Shown: positions 1 to 5,566, numbered from the stretch's first letter. The stretch is 6,155 nt of DNA from Treponema sp. (GCA_031283505.1 JAITBO010000253.1:1-6155), one strand, 5' to 3'. Numbers and translations: made by a program. The notes: generated from the sequence alone by a model not told the origin.

Positions 1-105
1 GCGGCATGGCAGATAGGCCGCAATGAGAAGCAGAAGATAGTGAAGTGGCAGTTTACGGCAGAGGATGCCCGGATAAAACTTCATAGTTTATATTCTATTC
101 TTTAG
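1..105 (+). CDS. IS630-family transposase, C-terminal fragment (cut by window edge)
   Basis: An open frame enters from the left edge and runs 34 codons to a TAG stop. The visible tail contains WQFTAEDARIKLHSLY. It resembles the conserved C-terminus of many IS630 (Tc1/mariner superfamily, DDE) transposases, where a W-x-F-T-x-x-D-A-R-x-K-L-x-x-L-Y pattern closes the protein. The catalytic DDE residues lie upstream, outside the window, so activity cannot be judged. The stop codon sits about 14 bases from a CTAG sequence at 119-122. CTAG is the typical IS630 target, and the short distance from transposase stop to element end is usual for the family. The gene converges on nudC. The identification rests on a short tail recognised by eye, so a related DDE family is possible. 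Confidence 0.7.
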   Translation, partial: AAWQIGRNEKQKIVKWQFTAEDARIKLHSLYSIL

Positions 106-122
106 TCTTGCCAACCTACTAG
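106..122. mobile_element. Probable right end of the IS630-like element, at CTAG
   Basis: Seventeen bases lie between the transposase stop and the CTAG at 119-122. IS630-family elements insert at TA and duplicate it, often within CTAG. The TA at 120-121 is part of the nudC stop codon (read on the minus strand), so the element boundary probably coincides with the nudC 3' end. The opposite terminal inverted repeat is outside the window, so the exact boundary is inferred. Confidence 0.4.
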
Positions 123-967
123 TGTCCTCCCGCAAGCCATCGGTTGATGAGATACCGGGCCACCGATCCGGGGCCGGGCAGGTTCGGCAGGGCATCGCGG
201 CGGAACCAGCGGGCGTCTTCGATTTCCTCGCCGTCGGGACGGACTTCCCCCCGGACATGGCGGGCGGTGAACCCTATCATCAGGGAGTTGGGAAAAGGCC
301 AGGGCTGGGACGCCTCGTACCGCAGGCTGTCGATCTCAATTCCCGCCTCTTCCCGGACTTCCCGCTCCACCGTGGTTTCCAGATTTTCTCCGGCTTCGTT
401 GAACCCCGCGATAAGACTGTAGACGCCGCCTGAAAACTTTTTGTTGTGGGCCAGGAGAGCCTCATCCCGGTCATTGGTAACCAGGACGATGACGGCTGGG
501 GAAATCCGGGGGTACTCCCGCCGTCCGCAAACCGGGCAGAGCCGGGCAAGCTCGTCGGGGGCGTCCGTGTTGCGGCTGCCGCAGACGCCGCAGTACACCG
601 ACTCCCGGCGCCACTGCATGACGTGGTAGGCCCTGAAAAGGCGGCCTATATCCTCCCGGCCAGAGAAGACGCCCTGTTCCGCAAAGGGAAGGGAACGCCG
701 TATGTGGACAGTCCGCCACCCGGCGGGCAGGAAAACGGCGTCGTCCAGAAGCAAGCCCCCGATGGTCCCTTCCCCGCCGATCTCAGGGATTTCAAAATAA
801 TCAATTCCCCCGCCTATCCATTCACCGGGGAGCGTCTCCCGGTCGATTCCTTTGGATAAAAGGGAATCATCGTCAATTGGGGGGGGGACTTCATTTAAGG
901 AACCGGGAACCGCCAGGGTATCCCCCTGAAAAACAAACACCCTGGAAGCGCAAACACCATCCGCCAT
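119..967 (-). CDS. nudC: NAD(H) pyrophosphatase / NAD-RNA decapping hydrolase, Nudix family
   Basis: Encodes a 282-residue cytoplasmic Nudix hydrolase. Family members split NAD(H) into NMN(H) and AMP, and the E. coli enzyme also removes NAD caps from RNA 5' ends. The parts visible are a divergent N-terminal domain (about 1-120), a four-cysteine zinc ribbon (Cys126, 129, 144, 147), and a complete Nudix box from Gly188 to Ile210 with the metal-binding REVREE core. The NudC/NUDT12 signature SQPWPFPNS follows at 220-228 and separates this subfamily from other Nudix enzymes. The length is slightly above the roughly 257 residues of E. coli NudC. The ATG start has GAGAGGG just upstream at 971-977. 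The gene is divergent from rpoN and has its own promoter candidate. The stop codon lies within the CTAG where the IS630-like element appears to end; the protein ends LAGGH and all catalytic motifs are intact. Confidence 0.93.
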   Translation of the reverse strand: MADGVCASRVFVFQGDTLAVPGSLNEVPPPIDDDSLLSKGIDRETLPGEWIGGGIDYFEIPEIGGEGTIGGLLLDDAVFLPAGWRTVHIRRSLPFAEQGVFSGREDIGRLFRAYHVMQWRRESVYCGVCGSRNTDAPDELARLCPVCGRREYPRISPAVIVLVTNDRDEALLAHNKKFSGGVYSLIAGFNEAGENLETTVEREVREEAGIEIDSLRYEASQPWPFPNSLMIGFTARHVRGEVRPDGEEIEDARWFRRDALPNLPGPGSVARYLINRWLAGGH

Positions 968-985
968 AAACCCTCTCGTAAAGTC

Positions 986-1014
986 ATCATAGTACGATGC
1001 ACTCTCAGCTTCAA
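986..1014 (-). promoter_or_regulatory. Sigma-70 type promoter for nudC
   Basis: On the minus strand, TTGAAG (1009-1014) and TATGAT (986-991) are separated by exactly 17 bases. The -35 matches the consensus at four of six positions and the -10 at five of six. Transcription would start near 979, giving a leader of about 12 bases that still contains the GAGAGGG ribosome binding site. Found by eye only. Confidence 0.5.
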
Positions 1015-1051
1015 GCGCACGCCGGCGTTCTTCTTTTTCATTTTTCGATTC

Positions 1052-1080
1052 TTGACAAAAGATCGTAACGGAACAATAGT
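1052..1080 (+). promoter_or_regulatory. Sigma-70 type promoter for rpoN
   Basis: A perfect TTGACA lies at 1052-1057, followed after 17 bases by AATAGT (1075-1080, four of six matches to TATAAT). The predicted start near 1087 gives a leader of about 50 bases before the GTG start. It is the only convincing -35 on this strand between nudC and rpoN. The -10 is weak, so an activator or an alternative -10 remains possible. Confidence 0.45.
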
Positions 1081-1126
1081 TAGTTTTAGATGGGAGAATA
1101 ATTGAACAGCTTTCAGCCGTGAATAC

Positions 1127-1132
1127 AAGGAG
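1127..1132 (+). promoter_or_regulatory. Ribosome binding site that fixes the rpoN start
   Basis: AAGGAG ends seven bases before the GTG at 1140. The alternative GTG at 1119 lies upstream of this site and has no Shine-Dalgarno match of its own. This decides the start in favour of 1140. Confidence 0.8.
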
Positions 1133-1139
1133 TTTTTCC

Positions 1140-2519
1140 GTGCAATTGCAGCGCCCGGCTTTTATTCAGGAACAGCGGTTAAAGATGAGTCCTCAACTCT
1201 ATCAGTCTATCAAGATGATGGAGATGCCCATCGTGGATTTGCGGGAAAAAATCGAGGAAGAACTGGAACGGAATCCAGCGCTGGAGGTACTGGAGGATCG
1301 TTCCACGGTCTCCCTGGACGAGGCGTATACCCCCCCAAAAGAGGAAGACGATTACTTTGAGGTTACGTCAGACTCGGGGTTTATCCGCCAGGGCGGGAAT
1401 GGGGCTGCGGAGGAACAGCATGATTTTATTGAAGTGGCTCTATCCAGGCCGGAAACGCTTCAGGAGCATCTGCTTTGGAACCTGTGGCTGGAGCCGGTAG
1501 ATGTTGAGATCCGGCGGCTTGGAGAACTTCTCATTCAAAATCTGGATGCCGATGGGTTCCACAAAGAGCCGGTGGAGGCGCTTCTTAAAGGAGAGCCGCC
1601 GGGAAAGATTGAAGAGGCGTTGAAACTGGTACAGTCCCTGGAGCCGCCGGGATCCTGTACCAGGGATTTCCGCGAGTCCCTCCTGGTACAGACGCGGCTG
1701 TTGCCGGACGCGCCGCCGGGGATGGAAGAAGCCCTGGATTACCTGGAGCTTCTTGAAAAGGGGAAGATTGCCGAGGTTGCCAAAAAACTGGGGCGCGGTG
1801 AGAATGAAGTCAGGGTTATTTTAGAACATATTCGGGAGCTTTCGCCGTTTCCGGGGCGGCGTTTTAATTTCGAGGATACCCGGTACGTGGTTCCCGACAT
1901 ACAGGTTGTCAGGAAAGAGGGGGAATTCGTCATCATCCTGAACGAGGAAGAGATTCCGGTCCTGGGAATAAACCCTTTCTTCATGAAGATTTCCGATAAA
2001 CAGAGTGGGGGACGGAAAGACGCCGGGGCCGGTAAAGGGGCCAGGGACTTTGCCAAAGAAAATATCAAAGAGGCCCGATGGTTCATTCAGTCCATCAATC
2101 AGCGCAATCATACATTGCTGCGAGTTTCCCGGGCCATTGTGGAATTTCAGCGACCTTTTTTCGTGGACGGGCCCAAATACCTGGAGCCTCTTACCCTTCA
2201 TGATATAGCCCTGGAACTGGGAGTACACGAAACAACAGTATCCCGGACGGCCAACGGCAAGTATATGCAGACTGAATGGGGTATCTTTGAAATTCGGTAT
2301 TTTTTTACCAATTCTATTTCCGGGATCGGTTCAAATGGGTCCCGTTTTTCCAAGGAGGGCGTAAAGGAAATAATTAGGGAACTTATCTCCGGAGAAGATC
2401 GACGTATTCCGGATCAGGAGATCTCCGATCTGCTTGCCAAACGGGGAATTTCTATCGCCAGACGGACGGTCGCAAAATACCGGGGCGAACTGGATCTGGG
2501 TTCGTCATATTCAAGATGA
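1140..2519 (+). CDS. rpoN: RNA polymerase sigma-54 factor
   Basis: Encodes a 459-residue sigma-54 that directs RNA polymerase to -24/-12 promoters and needs an AAA+ enhancer-binding protein for open complex formation. From the GTG at 1140 the protein begins MQLQRPAFIQEQRLKMSPQL, which matches the usual Gln-rich activator-interacting region I (about residues 1-45) and supports this start. An acidic linker (about 50-90) and the core-binding region follow. Next comes the DNA-binding domain, with the helix-turn-helix around VHETTVSR (His363) and the KYMQTEWGIFEIRYFF block. The C-terminus carries the RpoN box ARRTVAKYR (about 440-448), which reads the -24 element. Length and domain order are normal. 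hpf follows on the same strand after about 200 bases, as in many bacteria. No enhancer-binding protein gene is visible here. A sigma-54 promoter candidate lies upstream of the second sigma gene in the window. Confidence 0.97.
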   Translation: MQLQRPAFIQEQRLKMSPQLYQSIKMMEMPIVDLREKIEEELERNPALEVLEDRSTVSLDEAYTPPKEEDDYFEVTSDSGFIRQGGNGAAEEQHDFIEVALSRPETLQEHLLWNLWLEPVDVEIRRLGELLIQNLDADGFHKEPVEALLKGEPPGKIEEALKLVQSLEPPGSCTRDFRESLLVQTRLLPDAPPGMEEALDYLELLEKGKIAEVAKKLGRGENEVRVILEHIRELSPFPGRRFNFEDTRYVVPDIQVVRKEGEFVIILNEEEIPVLGINPFFMKISDKQSGGRKDAGAGKGARDFAKENIKEARWFIQSINQRNHTLLRVSRAIVEFQRPFFVDGPKYLEPLTLHDIALELGVHETTVSRTANGKYMQTEWGIFEIRYFFTNSISGIGSNGSRFSKEGVKEIIRELISGEDRRIPDQEISDLLAKRGISIARRTVAKYRGELDLGSSYSR

Positions 2520-2541
2520 ACCGGAGGGTCGGGCCTTTCTG

Positions 2542-2570
2542 TTGTGTGGTTTTGGCTATATTGTGATATT
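2542..2570 (+). promoter_or_regulatory. Weak promoter candidate upstream of the hairpin array and hpf
   Basis: TTGTGT (2542-2547) and GATATT (2565-2570) are separated by 17 bases, and a TG dinucleotide sits one base before the -10 (extended -10 pattern). Transcription would begin near 2577, essentially at the start of the structured region. The hexamers match poorly (three and four of six), so hpf may instead rely on read-through from rpoN. Confidence 0.2.
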
Positions 2571-2571
2571 A

Positions 2572-2627
2572 GAGGCTGTTTCAAAACCTCAGTTTTGAAA
2601 GACAGGCTTTGCCTGTCAAGCAGCCTT
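2572..2627. repeat. Three-way-junction inverted repeat upstream of hpf
   Basis: An outer stem AGGCTG (2573-2578) pairs with CAGCCT (2621-2626). It encloses two perfect hairpins: TTTCAAAAC/GTTTTGAAA (2579-2587 with 2592-2600, loop CTCA) and GACAGGC/GCCTGTC (2601-2607 with 2611-2617, loop TTT). The hairpins abut one another and the outer stem, so the segment would fold as a compact cruciform or three-way junction. It is followed directly by a second hairpin. It could be a miniature mobile element, a REP-like dispersed repeat or a structured leader RNA; the sequence alone does not distinguish these. Confidence 0.65.
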
Positions 2628-2674
2628 AGGAACTGTATTGCCGCGAACCTTTGGTTCGATGTAATACAGTTCCT
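2628..2674. repeat. Long 47-nt hairpin upstream of hpf
   Basis: AGGAACTGTATT (2628-2639) pairs perfectly with AATACAGTTCCT (2663-2674). After one wobble pair, one Watson-Crick pair and a 2x2 internal mismatch, CGAACC (2644-2649) pairs with GGTTCG (2653-2658) around a TTT loop. A T6 run occurs only 13 bases later (2687-2692), too far for a standard intrinsic terminator. The apical C-TTT-G loop resembles that of the neighbouring hairpin, which suggests the two belong to one composite element. Confidence 0.65.
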
Positions 2675-2715
2675 GGTTAAACTAAATTTTTTATGTGCGG
2701 GAGTTGTCCGCATTC

Positions 2716-2722
2716 AGGAGGT
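2716..2722 (+). promoter_or_regulatory. Ribosome binding site that fixes the hpf start
   Basis: AGGAGGT lies immediately before the ATG at 2726 (four bases after GGAGG). It falls inside the open frame that begins at an upstream ATG (2693), which has no ribosome binding site, so the 11-residue extension from 2693 is rejected. Confidence 0.85.
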
Positions 2723-2725
2723 AGT

Positions 2726-3055
2726 ATGAATATTGAAATCAAAGCTGTACATTTTACTCTGAGGGATGATGCCAGGGAGTATCTGGATCGGAAGATTGCA
2801 CGAATTCACAATGCCGAAAACATGATCGTTGATCTTCTCTTTACCCTGACAAAAGACAAGGATTTTTCCGCCGAGGCAACGGTAAATTTCCGGTGGGGAA
2901 TGTCCATCCATGTGAAGGAGCATGATTTTGAGTTGACTCCTGCTATTGATAAGATGATAGACAAACTTGAAGCGAAAATAACCAAAGAAAAAGAGAAAGC
3001 CAAAGATATTGCGAAGAAGGAAACCGCATTGGAGAAACGAAAAGGCGATGAATGA
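2726..3055 (+). CDS. hpf: Ribosome hibernation promoting factor, short form (HPF/YfiA family)
   Basis: Encodes a 109-residue protein that in this family binds the 30S subunit near the mRNA/tRNA channel and inactivates ribosomes during stationary phase or stress. The sequence starts MNIEIKAVHF and has the family's beta-alpha-beta-beta-beta-alpha pattern: a first strand, a helix around LRDDAREYLDRKIARI, strands across MIVDLLFTLT, FSAEATVNF and MSIHVKEHDFEL, then the long basic helix containing IDKMIDKLEAKI. The tail (about residues 83-109) is very rich in Lys and Glu and probably helical. It lacks the separate C-terminal dimerisation domain of long HPF, so it is the short type, in which 100S formation in gammaproteobacteria also needs RMF. 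Its location after rpoN is the common arrangement. Regulation may involve the hairpin array upstream. Confidence 0.93.
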   Translation: MNIEIKAVHFTLRDDAREYLDRKIARIHNAENMIVDLLFTLTKDKDFSAEATVNFRWGMSIHVKEHDFELTPAIDKMIDKLEAKITKEKEKAKDIAKKETALEKRKGDE

Positions 3056-3153
3056 GCCCGCGGCGGCGGCTTACAATGTTCCGACTCGCCTATAACGCGG
3101 TATGCAGCGTTGCGGCGGGTTGGAATGCCGCCCTGGGACAACCCGGAATGAAC
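3056..3153. repeat. GC-rich hairpin-prone intergenic segment after hpf
   Basis: This stretch contains several inverted repeats: AACGC/GCGTT (3094-3098 with 3107-3111), and two mutually exclusive pairings, GGCGG/CCGCC (3114-3118 with 3128-3132) and CGGGTT/AACCCG (3116-3121 with 3140-3145). It starts with a GC-triplet run (CCGCGGCGGCGGC) just after the hpf stop. No open frame with a ribosome binding site is present. It may be part of a dispersed repeat, or serve as a terminator region without a U tract. Confidence 0.35.
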
Positions 3154-3193
3154 GTGAATTGCGGACTGTAACTACAGTGCAATGTGAATTCAC
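3154..3193. repeat. 40-nt imperfect palindrome upstream of the MATE gene
   Basis: The outer arms GTGAATT (3154-3160) and AATTCAC (3187-3193) pair. Inside are GC/GC and a core hairpin ACTGTA-AC-TACAGT (3165-3178), with a GG bulge on the left arm and a six-base bulge on the right. The right end is also a perfect palindrome on its own, GTGAATTCAC (3184-3193). GTGAATT occurs twice, exactly 30 bp apart. The -35 hexamer of the MATE promoter overlaps the right arm. Confidence 0.5.
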
Positions 3194-3217
3194 TATTTTT
3201 TATCGTTCCTTTATACT
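3189..3217 (+). promoter_or_regulatory. Promoter for the MATE gene, placing the start of transcription at the ATG
   Basis: TTCACT (3189-3194, four of six matches) and TATACT (3212-3217, five of six) are separated by exactly 17 bases. Seven bases downstream of the -10 is position 3224, which is the A of the ATG. The resulting mRNA would be leaderless, consistent with the absence of any Shine-Dalgarno sequence before this gene. Confidence 0.55.
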
Positions 3218-3223
3218 CTCTTG

Positions 3224-4585
3224 ATGATTTCATCTTTTTTTGGAGACCGGCAATTCTTCACGCTTCTTTTTACACTGGCTGTTCCTATCATGCTCCAGGA
3301 TTTGGTGAATTCCCTGGTGAATATGATCGATACGGTGATGATAGGCCAGCTTGGGACTGTGGAAATCGCGGCTGTGGGCTTGGGGAATCAGTTTTTCTTT
3401 TTGTACAATATGATTCTCTTTGGCATCTGCAACGGCGGCAGCATCTTTACCGTCCAGTTTTGGGGCAAGCACGATATTCAGGGGATACGGAAAAACGTGG
3501 GACTCTGCCTTACCCTGGGATTGGGTGCGGGGGTCCTGTTCACCCTGGCCGTCCTGTACTTTCCCCAGGGCATCATAGGCGTGTATTCCCGTGACCCTGC
3601 GGTGATCCGGGCAGGGGGCGTCTACCTGGGCGCCCTGGTTCCGGCCTTTATCCCCTATGCGGTGAGTTTTGTGTTCAGGTCTACCCTGATCTCCACCGAA
3701 CACGTTAGGGTTCCCATGGTGACCACCATGATCGCCCTGTCCATGAACGCGGCGTTGAACTACCTTTTTATCTTTGGCGCGGGACCCATCCCGGCCATGG
3801 GGGTAAAAGGCGCCGCAATCGCCACGGTTATCGCCCGGATCACCGAGATGTGCATACTGACCGGGGTGAGCTATGCGCGGCGTTATGCCCACGCGGGCCC
3901 GCTTCGGGAACTCCTTGGCTTCAGGCTGCCCTATCTGGGACGTTTCCTCAGGATAGCCGCCCCGGTGATAATCAACGAGCTTATCTGGTCCCTGGGCATA
4001 AATGCTCAAAACCTCATCTTTGCCCGGACCCATACGGAAGCCATAGCCGCCCTCAACATTACCAGCACGGTTTCCCAATTGACTTGGGTGGTGTTTATGG
4101 GATTGGGAAGCGGCGCAGGGGTTCTTATCGGCAAAAAGATAGGCGAAGGGAATGAAATCGCCGCCCGGAACTACGCCGTATGGATAACCAGATTTGCCCC
4201 CTTCTTGGCGGCGGGAGTGGCCCTGTTCCTCTTTCCCCTGTCTCGTCTGCTGCCCTTCCTCTTTAAGGTGAATGAAGGAGTACTGGCCATTACTTCCGGT
4301 ATGTTCATCATCCTTGTCTGTTCCTATCCGTTCCGGGCTTTCAATATGTCCATGGTGGTAGGAGTCTGCCGGGCCGGAGGGGATACGATATTCTGCGCCT
4401 TTTTTGATTTATTATTTATGTGGTGCTTTGCCCTGCCCCTTGCCGCTGCGGCGAGCTTTGTCTTTCATGCCCCGGTTTGGGTGATCTATCTCTGCGTTGT
4501 TTCGGAAGAACCCCTTAAAATGCTGTTGGGCACCTTTCGGCTCCGGTCCGGAAAATGGCTGCACAACGTCACGGGAAAAGGTTGA
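3224..4585 (+). CDS. MATE-family multidrug/cation efflux transporter (NorM/DinF-like)
   Basis: Encodes a 453-residue inner membrane protein with about twelve hydrophobic segments, the normal length for the family. MATE proteins export drugs or other organic cations in exchange for Na+ or H+; the substrate here cannot be predicted. The N-terminal signature LAVPIMLQDLVNSLVNMIDT and the following MIGQLG are typical of the first membrane helix and loop. The mid-protein AAIATVIARI segment and the C-terminal EEPLKMLLGTFRLRSGKW also match the family pattern. The ATG at 3224 is chosen over the TTG at 3221 because the promoter spacing puts the transcript start on this ATG; neither codon has a ribosome binding site. 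The gene appears to be a single transcription unit. It converges on the sigma factor gene, with 44 bases between the two stops. Confidence 0.92.
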   Translation: MISSFFGDRQFFTLLFTLAVPIMLQDLVNSLVNMIDTVMIGQLGTVEIAAVGLGNQFFFLYNMILFGICNGGSIFTVQFWGKHDIQGIRKNVGLCLTLGLGAGVLFTLAVLYFPQGIIGVYSRDPAVIRAGGVYLGALVPAFIPYAVSFVFRSTLISTEHVRVPMVTTMIALSMNAALNYLFIFGAGPIPAMGVKGAAIATVIARITEMCILTGVSYARRYAHAGPLRELLGFRLPYLGRFLRIAAPVIINELIWSLGINAQNLIFARTHTEAIAALNITSTVSQLTWVVFMGLGSGAGVLIGKKIGEGNEIAARNYAVWITRFAPFLAAGVALFLFPLSRLLPFLFKVNEGVLAITSGMFIILVCSYPFRAFNMSMVVGVCRAGGDTIFCAFFDLLFMWCFALPLAAAASFVFHAPVWVIYLCVVSEEPLKMLLGTFRLRSGKWLHNVTGKG

Positions 4586-4617
4586 CTTTCCCGCCAGGGA
4601 CAAGCCCGGCGGAAAAG
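4586..4617. terminator. Stem-loop between convergent MATE and sigma genes
   Basis: CTTTCCCGCC (4586-4595) pairs with GGCGGAAAAG (4608-4617) with one mismatch. After a single bulged A the stem continues as GGG/CCC (4597-4599 with 4605-4607) around the loop ACAAG. It begins directly after the MATE stop codon and lies in the gap shared by two converging genes, the usual place for a bidirectional terminator. However, neither strand has a T tract after the stem, so it may work as an RNA end-protecting hairpin or with Rho. Confidence 0.4.
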
Positions 4618-4629
4618 TCTCAACCGGCA

Positions 4630-5511
4630 TTAGGCCACGTAACTTTCCAGCAGACGTTTGCGGGAAGGATGCTGAAGCCGCTTGAGGGCTTTCTTCTCAA
4701 TCTGCCGTATCCTTTCCTTGGTCAGGTTGAAGCGATCCCCGATTTCCCTGAGGGACAGGGGAGCCCTTTTCCCCAGACCGTAGCGGAACCTGATGATCTC
4801 CGCTTCTTTCTGGTTCAAGGTATCCAGCACCGCCTCAATATCGCTGTTTAAGGCCGCATCCATGGCATACTCATCCGGAGACTTGTAGTCCTGATCCTCA
4901 ATAAAATCCCCCAAGATGGAAGAATCTTTTTCGGTATACACCGGGCTTTCAAGGGAAATCAGTTCCCGGCTGATATTGATGATGTCCGCTACGTGATCCG
5001 CGCCCATATCCAGAAGTTTGGCGATCTCGTTGACCTCGGCTTCGGCGCTCTGTCCGTCCTGAACCAGCTTCCGGGCCTTCTCAATCTGCACCAGTTCGTT
5101 CGCCCGGTTGAGGGGAAGGCGTATCATTCTTGATTTTTCGCAAATAGCCTTGAGGATGGCCTGCCTGATCCACCACACCGCATAGGAGATGAAATGATAC
5201 CCTTTGTCCACATCGTAACGCTTGATGGCGTTCATGAGGCCGATGTTTCCTTCACTGATAAGGTCCGAAAGGGGAATCCCCTGGCCCTGGTATTTTTTTG
5301 CCACATTCACCACGAACCGCAAATTGGCGTTTATAAGCTTGTTTTGGGCGGCTTTGTTTCCCTGCACCGCCTCTCTGGCGATAGCGTCTTCTTTCTCCCT
5401 GCTCAGAAGCGGGATCTTGTTGATTTCTTTGAGATATATCGAAAGGATGTTCTCATCCGCATGATAATTCTGTTCGATCCGGTTATTCTTTCTTGTCTTG
5501 GTCGTTGCCAT
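4630..5511 (-). CDS. RNA polymerase sigma factor, group 2 sigma-70 family (RpoS/RpoD-like)
   Basis: Encodes a 293-residue sigma-70 family factor without the long region 1.1 of primary sigma factors. Region 1.2 starts near residue 18 (ADENILSIYLKEI). Region 2 spans about 58-123 with NLRFVVNVAKKY, DLISEGNIGLMNAI and the DNA-melting/-10 reading block YHFISYAVWWIRQAI. Region 3 follows (RLPLNRANELVQI, then the sigma finger SSILGDFIED at 198-206). Region 4 covers about 226-290, with the -35 reading helix-turn-helix around SLREIGDRFNLTKERIRQIE. These features fit a non-essential, stress or virulence type sigma factor; I recall a similar gene next to groES in Treponema pallidum. The ATG is preceded by AGGAGAGGAGA with five-base spacing. 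A sigma-54 promoter motif lies just upstream, suggesting control by RpoN. I give no symbol, because RpoS and RpoD paralogues cannot be separated by eye. Confidence 0.92.
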   Translation of the reverse strand: MATTKTRKNNRIEQNYHADENILSIYLKEINKIPLLSREKEDAIAREAVQGNKAAQNKLINANLRFVVNVAKKYQGQGIPLSDLISEGNIGLMNAIKRYDVDKGYHFISYAVWWIRQAILKAICEKSRMIRLPLNRANELVQIEKARKLVQDGQSAEAEVNEIAKLLDMGADHVADIINISRELISLESPVYTEKDSSILGDFIEDQDYKSPDEYAMDAALNSDIEAVLDTLNQKEAEIIRFRYGLGKRAPLSLREIGDRFNLTKERIRQIEKKALKRLQHPSRKRLLESYVA

Positions 5512-5548
5512 GTAGTCTCCTCTCCTATATATAGTTGTTACTTATAAC

Positions 5549-5566
5549 TAGCAACTTTTATGCCAA
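5549..5566 (-). promoter_or_regulatory. Sigma-54 (-24/-12) promoter motif for the group 2 sigma gene
   Basis: On the minus strand the sequence reads TTGGCATAAAAGTTGCT. Against the consensus YTGGCACGrNNNTTGCW it matches 12 of 14 specified positions, including the invariant GG (5564-5563) and GC (5552-5551) with exactly 10 bases between them. A start about 12 bases downstream of the GC (near 5539) leaves a leader of about 28 bases containing the AGGAGAGGAGA ribosome binding site. This is the usual geometry for a sigma-54 dependent gene. AT-rich hexamers nearby could also give a weak sigma-70 promoter, but none has good -35/-10 spacing. Confidence 0.65.

Noticed and set aside
7..22. TGGCA-N7-CCGCA with sigma-54-like GG/GC spacing on the plus strand.
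   Set aside because: Lies inside the transposase coding sequence, has a poor -12 element, and points at the 3' end of a convergent gene.
446..859. 137-codon plus-strand open frame opposite nudC.
   Set aside because: Antisense to a clear Nudix enzyme with zinc ribbon and complete catalytic box; no ribosome binding site or domain.
2644..2674. Possible tRNA T-arm-like sequence (GGTTCGAT) in the hpf leader.
   Set aside because: The bases are part of a longer symmetrical hairpin; no acceptor stem, anticodon arm or D arm can be drawn.
2693..2725. N-terminal extension of hpf from ATG 2693.
   Set aside because: The AGGAGGT ribosome binding site lies inside this extension, and the family N-terminus starts at the ATG at 2726.
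2806..3141. 111-codon minus-strand open frame over hpf and the region after it.
   Set aside because: Mostly antisense to hpf; its N-terminal part comes from the hairpin-rich intergenic segment. It may reflect a repeat, but not a gene.
3184..3594. 136-codon plus-strand open frame overlapping the MATE start in another frame.
   Set aside because: Overlaps the well-supported MATE frame and has no membrane or domain pattern of its own.
3230..4078. 282-codon minus-strand open frame opposite the MATE gene.
   Set aside because: Its His/Gly/Asp/Gln-rich composition is typical of an antisense shadow of a membrane protein gene, and the plus-strand MATE frame is strongly supported.
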